Below the pieces are notes generated by a model that saw only the letters and a list, made by a program, of their open reading frames with translations, had not been told where the DNA came from and searched no databases. DNA of 64,000 nt, from positions 1 to 64,000 of the forward strand of contig NZ_JH621261.1 in the NCBI RefSeq assembly GCF_000255455.1, in the 5' to 3' direction. Shown in pieces: positions 54,773 through 63,102 of this stretch. This DNA comes from Aquimarina agarilytica ZC1. Its GTDB lineage: Bacteria > Bacteroidota > Bacteroidia > Flavobacteriales > Flavobacteriaceae. Position 1 is the first letter of the stretch; each line of letters opens with the position of its first letter. Both the position numbers and the translations under genes were made by a program.

Positions 54773-55900
54773 ATGAGAGTTATGAAGTCAATTTTTAAAA
54801 TGCTTTTAATAAGCGTTTTGATAATATCATGTAGCGGCGATGATACTAATATTATAGAGAAGACAAAAGAAATAGAAGTAATTAAAGAAATAGAAGTTAC
54901 ACCAGACACAAAATTTGATGGCGGTTTCTTTGTTAGCGCCGAAGGGAATTTTGGAATGAAAGATGGATCAATTTCATATGTAACTAATGATTTAAGTACG
55001 ACGACTAATTTTATCTACAATAAGGTGAATGGAGTTCAATTGGGAGGTCTAATTCAATCAATAACTTATAACGGTGATAATGCTTATGTTATTTTAAATG
55101 ATGCGGCTACATTGGTAATAATTGATAGGGTTACTTTTAAAAGAAAAGCTGTAGTGACTTCGGGGTTAAAAAATCCAAGATATATGGCTGTCATCGGAAC
55201 TAAAGGTTATATTACTAATTGGGGTGAAGGTGCAGATGAAAATGATGATTATGTAGCTATATTGGATTTAACAACAAATAAATTAGAGACTAATACCATT
55301 TCTTTAGCAAATGGAGTGGAACAAATTGTATCTAAGGATGATAAATTATTTGTGTCTCATAAAGGAGCTTTTTCATCAAATAATATCGTATCGGTAATTG
55401 ATACATCATCAAATAATAGTGTTTCTACAATAACAGTTAAAGATAATCCAGACGATATGCTATTTACTGAAGATGGTAGTTTAGTAGTATTGTCTGAGGG
55501 TAGGGGGACTGCTTTTGGAGGAGCTCCTTTTTTCGAAGTATTAGAGCGTACTACTTCAGCGATTTCATTTATTGATACAGATACCAATGAAATAAAAAAA
55601 CAATGGGTTTTTGACGAGAATAAAGGCTCGGCATTATTGGCCTATACAAAAGGGAATCTATATTATGTATTAGGAACTGACGTAATCGAAATAGATGCGG
55701 AGGCTACAGATCTATCCGCTTCAAAAGAAGGTATAGCCGTAGGAAATGTTTATGGGATGAATGCTAAAGAAGATAAGTTGTATACAGTTAGCGCAGCTTT
55801 TACGATATTTAGTGAGCTTAAAATATTTGATATTCCTTCAAAATCTGCAATTTTTTCAAGTTCTGTAGGATTAGGAGCATCAAAAATCTACTTTGAATAG
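54773..55900 (+). CDS. btuG: BtuG-like surface lipoprotein (DUF5074/YncE-type beta-propeller)
   Basis: Lipoprotein (lipobox VLIISC) with about 350 residues of propeller repeats (AYVILNDAATLVIIDRVTFKRKA, KGYITNWGEGADENDDYVAILDL, KLFVSHKGAFSSNNIVSVID, LYTVSAAFTIFSELKIFDI). The gene starts 6 bases past the btuB stop (ATG 54773; TTG 54764 less likely). In Bacteroides, BtuG is a surface propeller lipoprotein encoded by btuB that binds corrinoids very tightly and passes them to BtuB; position, size and fold here match. The residues after the lipobox include an odd run of Ile/Lys/Glu heptads. Confidence 0.75.
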   Translation: MRVMKSIFKMLLISVLIISCSGDDTNIIEKTKEIEVIKEIEVTPDTKFDGGFFVSAEGNFGMKDGSISYVTNDLSTTTNFIYNKVNGVQLGGLIQSITYNGDNAYVILNDAATLVIIDRVTFKRKAVVTSGLKNPRYMAVIGTKGYITNWGEGADENDDYVAILDLTTNKLETNTISLANGVEQIVSKDDKLFVSHKGAFSSNNIVSVIDTSSNNSVSTITVKDNPDDMLFTEDGSLVVLSEGRGTAFGGAPFFEVLERTTSAISFIDTDTNEIKKQWVFDENKGSALLAYTKGNLYYVLGTDVIEIDAEATDLSASKEGIAVGNVYGMNAKEDKLYTVSAAFTIFSELKIFDIPSKSAIFSSSVGLGASKIYFE

Positions 55901-55937
55901 TCTTTTTTCTATTTTTAATCAAGGAATATTTTGGGGC

Positions 55938-56007
55938 GTTATTTGATTATTAAAATGATCAAATAACATGAACTGTCTAAACAATAGTGTTTGTTTAGGC
56001 AGTTTTT
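55938..56007 (+). terminator. Two hairpins, the second a rho-independent terminator
   Basis: First hairpin GTTATTTGAT (55938-55947) with ATCAAATAAC (55958-55967); second AACTGTCTAAAC (55971-55982) with GTTTAGGCAGTT (55993-56004), one G-T pair, then T. They end the btuB-btuG transcript. Confidence 0.8.
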
Positions 56008-56072
56008 GGTTTATATAGTTTTGAATTTAAATAAAAGGAAACAATTATATTTGTGCCCATACAAAATGAACT

Positions 56073-57368
56073 ATGCTATTAAACACTATTAAAGGATTAC
56101 AATACCCAGCTATTTTAGCGTATTTATTAAAATGGTTGCTTATCGCATTAATTGTGGGTGTTGCTGTTGGTGGCGCTTCAGCGTTTTTTTTAATTAGTTT
56201 AGACTGGTGCACTACTTATAGAGAAGCGCATACTCAACTAATATGGTTATTACCAGTAGCAGGTTTTTTAATTGGTGCTTCCTATTATTATTGGGGGAAA
56301 AGTGTGGTTCGCGGAAATAATCAGTTATTGGATGAATACCATAAACCAGATAAAATGATTCCTTTTAAAATGGCTCCTTTGGTATTATTTGGAACTTTAG
56401 GAACACATTTGTTTGGTGGGTCTGCTGGGCGTGAAGGAACAGCAGTACAAATGGGAGGCGCTATAGCAGATCAATTATCAAGATTTATATCCATTAATTC
56501 ATTAGATCGAAAAATCTTATTAATCATGGGGATTAGTGCAGGATTTGCTGCTGTTTTTGGGACCCCATTAGCCGGTGCTATTTTTGCTTTGGAAGTATTG
56601 TTAATTGGTCGTGTTCGCTTTGAAAGTTTAGTGCCTAGTATTTTAGTAGCGATTATTGCCGATCAAGCTTGTCGTTATTTTGGAGGTACACATACCGAAT
56701 ATTTGGTAAATAATATTCCTAATATGTCCTTACTAAACATTACGTTGTCCTGTGTTGCAGGTATATGCTTTGGTATAATAGCGCGTCTATTTTCAAAAGG
56801 GACACATTTTTGGAGTAGCCAGTTTAAAAAGTTCAATTATCCGCCTTTACGCCCAGTTATTGGAGGAATTGTTATTGCTATAGTGGTTTTTTTGATGGGA
56901 ACTACCAGGTATATAGGTTTGGGTGTTCCAGTAATTGTGGAATCTTTTACAGAAGCTATTCCACCTTATGACTTTTTGTTAAAACTACTATTTACCACAT
57001 TTACATTGGGAGCAGGATTTAAAGGAGGGGAGGTAACTCCATTATTTTTTGTTGGAGGAGCTTTGGGGAATGCTTTAGTTTGGTTTTTACCTTTACCCAT
57101 GGATTTATTGGCGGCTATGGGTTTTGTGGCTGTTTTTGCAGGAGCGACTAATACTCCTATTGCGTGTACCTTAATGGGAATTGAATTATTTGGTATGGAA
57201 ACAGGTCAATATGTGGCTGTAGCATGTTTTGTAGCTTATCTTTTTTCGGGACATAGTGGTATTTATAGTTCTCAAATTATCGGAAGTTCAAAACATCCAA
57301 TTTTTGACTTAGAAAAAGGAAAGCTACTTTCCGAGGTGGTTTTGTTCAGAAAGCAGCCTAAAAAATAA
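56073..57368 (+). CDS. Voltage-gated ClC-type chloride channel/antiporter, 431 aa
   Basis: Integral membrane protein with about ten spans. ClC selectivity motifs are visible: GSAGREGTAVQMG (the GREGP-like segment with gating Glu; Pro replaced by Thr), a central GTPLAGAIFALE, and GAGFKGGEVTPLFFVGGALG (GxFxP-type). Moves chloride, possibly with proton exchange. Convergent with the GH2 gene. Confidence 0.88.
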   Translation: MLLNTIKGLQYPAILAYLLKWLLIALIVGVAVGGASAFFLISLDWCTTYREAHTQLIWLLPVAGFLIGASYYYWGKSVVRGNNQLLDEYHKPDKMIPFKMAPLVLFGTLGTHLFGGSAGREGTAVQMGGAIADQLSRFISINSLDRKILLIMGISAGFAAVFGTPLAGAIFALEVLLIGRVRFESLVPSILVAIIADQACRYFGGTHTEYLVNNIPNMSLLNITLSCVAGICFGIIARLFSKGTHFWSSQFKKFNYPPLRPVIGGIVIAIVVFLMGTTRYIGLGVPVIVESFTEAIPPYDFLLKLLFTTFTLGAGFKGGEVTPLFFVGGALGNALVWFLPLPMDLLAAMGFVAVFAGATNTPIACTLMGIELFGMETGQYVAVACFVAYLFSGHSGIYSSQIIGSSKHPIFDLEKGKLLSEVVLFRKQPKK

Positions 57369-57395
57369 TTTTTTTGGAGTAGTGGTTTTAAAGTT

Positions 57396-59828
57396 TTAGA
57401 AGCTTACTTCATTGACTTTATTAAACTCTTTAGAAGTTACTTTTAATATAGCTTTTTTACTAGTATCTAGTTTTTCTAAAATTACGACACATTTTCCATG
57501 GTAAGCTTTTCTGTAATTGGCAACAAAAGGTTCGTGGCTTTTATTATTACCATTGCCAACTCCAATGATTTTTGCGTTTTGGGTTTCGAAATTGAGTAAG
57601 CTTTGAGCGGTTGGAACAAAATGATTGTTCTTATCTTTTAGTATTACTTCTACGTAAGTGATATCATTAGAATCCGTAACATTTAAATCAAGGTTAGTTG
57701 GCTTTAATGCAGTATGAATGATTTCGGTTTTACTAATTTTTCCATTAGTGTAGGCTATAGCTTTTAATTCTCCGGGTTGGTATGTGGTTTCCCAAGCTAA
57801 TAATTCACTTGAATTCATGTTATTTTTCTTTTTTCCTAAAGAAGTACCATTAACAAATAATTCCACCTCCGAAGCATTAGAAAAAGCGTTAACAGTTATT
57901 TTTTCACCTTCATGACCTTTCCAATTCCAATGAGGAAATATATGAAGCATAGGTTTAGCGTTCCATTGAGATTGGTAATAATAAAAACCATCCTTAGGGA
58001 AACCGGCTAAATCAATAACTCCAAAAGTTGAAGACCTTGCAGGCCAAGGATAGGGAATGGTTTCTCCTAAATAATCCCAACCAGTCCATATGAATTCGCC
58101 CATAATATAGGGGCGTTCTTTAACGGCTAACCAAGCTTTCATTCCTATACTATAATAGCCTCTGTTTTTTAAAAATTTGTGTGTGTCTTTGTGTTCAATG
58201 GGTAAATTAGCTTGTAGGGCTTGCGGTCTATTTAAAAAAGGGTAGTACTCCCCTCGATTAGCAATCATTTGTGCTGAAGTATGTTCGGTAACTATCATTT
58301 TACGATTAGGGTAATTTTTATGTTCCAAATCATAATCTTCGGGATCTGCATAATTGTAGCCCGGGACGTCCATTTCGCTTACAGTTTCATTAATAGGCCA
58401 GGCATCCCAACCATAGCCATTTACTCCACAAGTTACTGGGCGATTATCATATTTGTGTACCACGTTTACCAGACGTTTGGCAATTTCAATACCGGATTCG
58501 TCTTTCATTTGGTCAATTTCATTTCCAACACTCCACATAAAAATACTTGGATGGTTACGATCCCTAAGTACAAAATCGCTTAAATCTTTATCACTCCATT
58601 TTTTAAATAGATGTGCATAAAAAGTAACAGGAATACGAATTTTTTCACCATTTTTTCTAAAAGTAGCAGGTTCTTTAACTACTTCCCATTCATCAAAAGC
58701 TTCGTTCATTACTAGCATTCCCATTTTGTCACAGGCATCTAAAAATTCTGGAGCAAATGGGTTATGAGCTGTACGAACTGCATTTGTGCCCATTTCTTTT
58801 AAAATTCGTAATTGACGCTCATAGGTGGTTTTTTTGGTAGCAGCTCCCAATGGACCACCACCATGGTGTAGGCAAACTCCTTTTATTTTTAATGGTTTAC
58901 CGTTTAAAATAAATCCTTTTTCCGAAGAATATTCCATATTTCGGATTCCAGTACTTATTTTTTTACTATCAATAATCGTATTATTTATAAGTAAAGAAAC
59001 CTGAGTAGTATAGAGGTGAGGGGTGTCAATATTCCACAATTTGGGGTTTTGAACATTTAAGAGTAGTTCTTCTTTAAGTTGAGAGTTACTAATTAGTGAA
59101 ATATCCTTTGTTTTTGTAGCAATGACTTCGTTTTTAGCATTCAAAAGTTCCACTTTATAAGTTGCATCTATTCCTTTTTTGGAGGTATTTTTAACAGTAG
59201 TTTGTACTAAAACATTAGCACTCTTTTCTGTTACTTTAGGAGTAGTTACTTGTACTCCCCATGTTGGAATGTAGGTTTCGTTTTTTACAATTAAATGCAC
59301 ATTTCGGTAAATTCCATTACCAGAATACCAACGAGAACCAGGTTGTTCGCTATTATCAAGTTTAACCGTTATTATATTTTCATTATTAAAGTTGATAAAT
59401 GGTGTTAACTCATATTCAAAAGGAATATAACCAAAGGGACGTTTGCCTAAATGATTTCCGTTAATCCATACCTCGGCATTTCGGTAAGCCCCTTCGAAGT
59501 GTATAAAAACCTTTTGATCTTTTTTAACTTGCGAAAGGTCAATTTTTTTTCGGTAATAAGCGATACCAGTAGGTAGCCAAGCACCTCGAGAAAATGAAGG
59601 ATTGTCTTTTGAAAAAGCACCAGAAATACTCCAGTCATGGGGTAAATTTACGGTTTGCCACTCAGCATCGTCATATTCGTTTTTTTGAGCATCTGGAATA
59701 TCGGCTTGGATGAATTTCCAGTGATTATTTATTATTTTATCAAAACTTTTTGCGTTTTTTATTTTCTGCCCACAGGCAAAACAAAAAAAACTTAAAAGTA
59801 TGGGAAGTATGCTGTTTTTTAAGTTCAT
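57396..59828 (-). CDS. GH2-family beta-galactosidase/glycosidase, lipoprotein, 810 aa
   Basis: Exported retaining glycosidase. Lipobox FFCFAC (about residue 19). Jelly-roll domain (about 30-200, with NLPHDW and GAYRNAEVWINGNHLG), immunoglobulin-like domain, then the TIM barrel from about 310 with the acid/base Glu in WSVGNEIDQM (about 434) and the nucleophile Glu in IMGEFIWTGWDYLGE (about 574). C-terminal beta domains follow. Next to a sulfatase (44 bases upstream), so likely acts on a sulfated galactan-like polysaccharide; exact linkage unknown. Confidence 0.92.
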   Translation of the reverse strand: MNLKNSILPILLSFFCFACGQKIKNAKSFDKIINNHWKFIQADIPDAQKNEYDDAEWQTVNLPHDWSISGAFSKDNPSFSRGAWLPTGIAYYRKKIDLSQVKKDQKVFIHFEGAYRNAEVWINGNHLGKRPFGYIPFEYELTPFINFNNENIITVKLDNSEQPGSRWYSGNGIYRNVHLIVKNETYIPTWGVQVTTPKVTEKSANVLVQTTVKNTSKKGIDATYKVELLNAKNEVIATKTKDISLISNSQLKEELLLNVQNPKLWNIDTPHLYTTQVSLLINNTIIDSKKISTGIRNMEYSSEKGFILNGKPLKIKGVCLHHGGGPLGAATKKTTYERQLRILKEMGTNAVRTAHNPFAPEFLDACDKMGMLVMNEAFDEWEVVKEPATFRKNGEKIRIPVTFYAHLFKKWSDKDLSDFVLRDRNHPSIFMWSVGNEIDQMKDESGIEIAKRLVNVVHKYDNRPVTCGVNGYGWDAWPINETVSEMDVPGYNYADPEDYDLEHKNYPNRKMIVTEHTSAQMIANRGEYYPFLNRPQALQANLPIEHKDTHKFLKNRGYYSIGMKAWLAVKERPYIMGEFIWTGWDYLGETIPYPWPARSSTFGVIDLAGFPKDGFYYYQSQWNAKPMLHIFPHWNWKGHEGEKITVNAFSNASEVELFVNGTSLGKKKNNMNSSELLAWETTYQPGELKAIAYTNGKISKTEIIHTALKPTNLDLNVTDSNDITYVEVILKDKNNHFVPTAQSLLNFETQNAKIIGVGNGNNKSHEPFVANYRKAYHGKCVVILEKLDTSKKAILKVTSKEFNKVNEVSF

Positions 59829-59872
59829 AATGAATTGGATACTAAGTTAACATTGCTTTGTTATGACTATAA

Positions 59873-61393
59873 TTATTGTTGGTAATAATTTAATTGCTTA
59901 ATGTTTAGTGTATCATTCATTTGTAACTGTAATTCTTTTAAATCCTTAAATAAGGAAATAATTTTATTACTATAGTTCGTATTTAACGATAAGTTGTTCA
60001 TTTCTTCGGGGTCATTATTCAAGTCAAAAAGTTTTATTTTTTTTGCTATAGGATAAACCAATAACTTAAATCCATCTTTTCGGATCATACGTTGAACATT
60101 AAGGTAAGCCCCGTAAATACTTTTGTAATTGCTTTGTTGTTGATTTCCTAAAGCTAATTTTTTGAAGCTGTTAAAAAATAAGTATTCAGGTTTTTGAATA
60201 CCCGCTATTTCCAAACTTGTAGCCATAACATCCTGTAGGTATACATCAGCATTAACCTTTTTATGTTTAGGAATATCGGGTCCCATAATAATTAATGGAG
60301 GACGTAAACTATGGTCATATAAATTTTGTTTCCCTAATAAACCATGTCTTCCCATAGCTAAGCCATGATCTGCCGTAAAAATGATATACGTGTTTTTGTC
60401 TTTTCCCGATGCTTTGAGCGCTTCTAAAATTTTACCAATTTGGGCATCTAAATGCGTAATACTTGCATAATATTCTTTGATATGAACTTTGGTAGCATAT
60501 TCTGTTCTAGGAAAAGGGGCAAGGGCTTCATCACGTAAATGATCTCCATTGGCTATTTGGTGTCTATCCGGATATTCTGGCAACCAGCTTTTTGGTAAAC
60601 TAATGCGATCCAAATCATACATGTCCTGATATTTTTTTGGTGCCTGTCGTGGATCATGTGGCGCATTAAAGGCTAAATACATGAAAAAGGGATCTTCCTT
60701 TTTTGATGCCATATCTAAAAATGTAGTAGCATCCTGAGTAAGGACTTCGCTCCAATGTTTTCCTCCTTGCCAAAAACCTCCAAAAGAAGTGTTTGTAGGT
60801 GTCCAAGTAGTATCAAGTTTACTTAAGGGCCTGTTGTAACCAACGGGCATAATCGTAGCACTTTTGGCATTAGGAATTTTAGAGATTGAATCAAATTTAG
60901 CAATCATTTGAGAGTGATTCCATGCATCTTTTGGCATTCCTGGTCGTTCATGTACTACTTTTTGAAATACTTTTGAAGCTGGAGCATCCACATGCCATTT
61001 TCCTGTCATGTACGTGTTATAGCCAGCAGTTTGCATTAATTTACCCCAAGTTTTATTTATGGAATCTCCTTTTTTCCAGTGTTGTCTAAATTTGTTGGCA
61101 TGCCAAACTGATCTGCCAGAAATCATCATAGCTCTTGATGCGGCACAAACGGCTCCACTCCAGGACCCCATATTATAAGCATGGGTAAAAGTGGTACCAT
61201 TAGTAACAAGTTTGTCTAGATTAGGCGTGATAATTTCATTATTCCCTAAAGCATTAATGGAGGAATACGTCTGATCATCGGTAAAAATGAAAAGTATGTT
61301 TGGTTTAGTGTTATTTTTGACTACTTCCTTTTTGTTGTTGCAACTAGTTAGAAAGAGCGGTAGTATAAAAAGGAGTTTTATAAAATGGTTCAT
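59873..61393 (-). CDS. Formylglycine-dependent sulfatase (type I), lipoprotein, 506 aa
   Basis: Arylsulfatase-superfamily enzyme that removes sulfate esters from carbohydrates. Lipobox FLTSC, metal-binding IFTDDQTY, and the modification motif CAASR within AVCAASRAMMISGR (about residues 82-92), whose Cys becomes formylglycine; the usual CxPSR Pro is Ala. The later motif IIFTADHGLAMGRHG completes the metal site. Family S1; subfamily not determined. First gene of a two-gene operon with the GH2 enzyme. Confidence 0.92.
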   Translation of the reverse strand: MNHFIKLLFILPLFLTSCNNKKEVVKNNTKPNILFIFTDDQTYSSINALGNNEIITPNLDKLVTNGTTFTHAYNMGSWSGAVCAASRAMMISGRSVWHANKFRQHWKKGDSINKTWGKLMQTAGYNTYMTGKWHVDAPASKVFQKVVHERPGMPKDAWNHSQMIAKFDSISKIPNAKSATIMPVGYNRPLSKLDTTWTPTNTSFGGFWQGGKHWSEVLTQDATTFLDMASKKEDPFFMYLAFNAPHDPRQAPKKYQDMYDLDRISLPKSWLPEYPDRHQIANGDHLRDEALAPFPRTEYATKVHIKEYYASITHLDAQIGKILEALKASGKDKNTYIIFTADHGLAMGRHGLLGKQNLYDHSLRPPLIIMGPDIPKHKKVNADVYLQDVMATSLEIAGIQKPEYLFFNSFKKLALGNQQQSNYKSIYGAYLNVQRMIRKDGFKLLVYPIAKKIKLFDLNNDPEEMNNLSLNTNYSNKIISLFKDLKELQLQMNDTLNIKQLNYYQQ

Positions 61394-61527
61394 TATAAAT
61401 TAGAATATTTGGATGCTTTTATTTTTAAGTGAAATATACTATCAAATAGTACTAAATAAAAACAACAAATGACTTATAAATCAGTACAAATGATTTATCT
61501 GAACTTGTTTAAGAACCATAAAAAAAT

Positions 61528-61560
61528 AAAGGTTCGATGCATAAATTACATCGAACCTTT
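61528..61560 (-). terminator. Rho-independent terminator of the cupredoxin gene
   Basis: Arms AAAGGTTCGATG (61528-61539) and CATCGAACCTTT (61549-61560), T-rich on the minus strand. Confidence 0.85.
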
Positions 61561-61585
61561 TCTGAGCTTAATTAGCTGTTATTAA

Positions 61586-61954
61586 TTACTCAACAATAAT
61601 TGTATACTGTGGAGTTGGGTTTAATGGGCAAAAGTAAGTATACTTTCCTTTTTTCAATTCAACTTGTTTTGAAGATTGAGTTTCACCTTCTTTTACAGTT
61701 TTTTGAACGTAAGCATTTTTAATGTGGTTTTCTGCATTTGATGCATCTTTACCAGCTTCGATTAAAACAAATCCAACTTCATGATCAACACCTTTGTTTA
61801 CAATGTCAAATACATAAGTACCTTCAGATAATTTTAATTCTTTAACAGTAAAGTCTCCTTTAGTTTGTTCTAGTGTAACTGTTTTAACGTCTTGTGCAAA
61901 TGCAGCTAATGTGAAAGCGAAAAATAATGTTACTAAACTGATTAATTTTTTCAT
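61586..61954 (-). CDS. Cupredoxin-like secreted protein, 122 aa
   Basis: Signal peptide (to AFAQ) and a small beta-sandwich. Potential copper ligands are the His in KGVDHEVGFVLIEAG (about residue 59) and the Cys in KYTYFCPLNPTPQYTIIV (about 110). The second His expected a few residues after the Cys of a blue copper site is replaced by Pro/Thr, so the site is incomplete or different. Downstream of the AraC regulator in the same direction, with its own terminator. Confidence 0.72.
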   Translation of the reverse strand: MKKLISLVTLFFAFTLAAFAQDVKTVTLEQTKGDFTVKELKLSEGTYVFDIVNKGVDHEVGFVLIEAGKDASNAENHIKNAYVQKTVKEGETQSSKQVELKKGKYTYFCPLNPTPQYTIIVE

Positions 61955-62047
61955 GTTTTTAAATTTTGAATAATTTTAGATTAATTTTACACTACAAAAG
62001 TCGATAGTTTATCTGTATACTTTCGGTGTGTTTTTCCTGTAAACATG

Positions 62048-62890
62048 TCAATTTTTCCCGATAGCTTCTTTTTTGAATGCTCTAGGTGAAACACCAACAC
62101 TTTTTTTAAATAATTTGCTAAGTTGAGAAGCATCATTATAGCCTAAATGGAAGGCTATTTCTTTAAAAGATTGGTCAGAATAATTTATTAAACGTTTAGT
62201 TTCTAATATGATACGTTGCTGTATTATTTGTAATGGGCTAGTTTTTAGTTGATTAAAGTTATTGGATAATGTTTTTGGGGATTTAAAAAGTTTGTCGGCA
62301 TAGAATGAAACTTGATGTTCAGTTTTAAAATGTTCTTCAACTAATATGTTAAATTGACGTAATAAATCTTGTTTTGGTGCACTTTCGTTAGAAGCGGTTT
62401 GTTGTGATTTTAATAAACGAGTAGAACGTATAATAAAGTTTTTAATTAGTATCCGCAGCATTTCTGCCTGTATTGAGTCAGCGGTAGAGATTTCATCTAT
62501 AATATCGTTATGTAATGAGTTAAATTTAGAAATTTCTTCTGCGCCAAGCGAAAAAATAGGATTCACATTGTGAGAAAAGAAAAGTACGCCCATGCAATTC
62601 ACCTCTTTGTCATGATCCTTGATACAATAAAATTCACGATTAAATTGATACATTATTACCTGATCAGTATGATTAATACAACTAAGGTGCTGATTAGGGG
62701 TTAAAGAAATAATTTTATCTGGTTCAACGCTTACTTGAATACCATCTATAGATAATTTTAGGAGGTCTTTAGTTGCTCTTATAAAAGTAAAAGCCTCAAG
62801 CTTTTTTTCTGTAGCATACTTTTCCAATAATTGATGATCCCCAACAGTGAGCTTTGCGTTGGTATGCGGTTCATTAAAACTATATATCAT
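62048..62890 (-). CDS. AraC-family transcriptional regulator, 280 aa
   Basis: N-terminal cupin-like sensing domain (about residues 1-150; includes HDKEVNCMG, Cys and His that might bind a ligand or metal) and a C-terminal double helix-turn-helix (about 180-275; SFYADKLFKSPKTLSNNFNQL, then SFKEIAFHLGYNDASQLSKLFKKSVGVSPRAF). About 90 bases upstream of the cupredoxin gene, same strand; it might regulate it or the divergent-side genes. Ligand unknown. Confidence 0.88.
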   Translation of the reverse strand: MIYSFNEPHTNAKLTVGDHQLLEKYATEKKLEAFTFIRATKDLLKLSIDGIQVSVEPDKIISLTPNQHLSCINHTDQVIMYQFNREFYCIKDHDKEVNCMGVLFFSHNVNPIFSLGAEEISKFNSLHNDIIDEISTADSIQAEMLRILIKNFIIRSTRLLKSQQTASNESAPKQDLLRQFNILVEEHFKTEHQVSFYADKLFKSPKTLSNNFNQLKTSPLQIIQQRIILETKRLINYSDQSFKEIAFHLGYNDASQLSKLFKKSVGVSPRAFKKEAIGKN

Positions 62891-63102
62891 AAGTTATTTA
62901 ATTAGTAACCAGATGTACTATTTATTGTGAGTAAAAATGAACTAGTTCGATTCGTTGATTTATTTTGGAACATTTTTATTCGTATTTATTTCAAAATAGT
63001 TCATATGTCCTATGTTTACGAAGTGATAGTCGTTGGTTAACTAAAACACTTACTTTGGTATACAGGTAATTAGTATACTATTATATAAAAAAATAATGAG
63101 TT

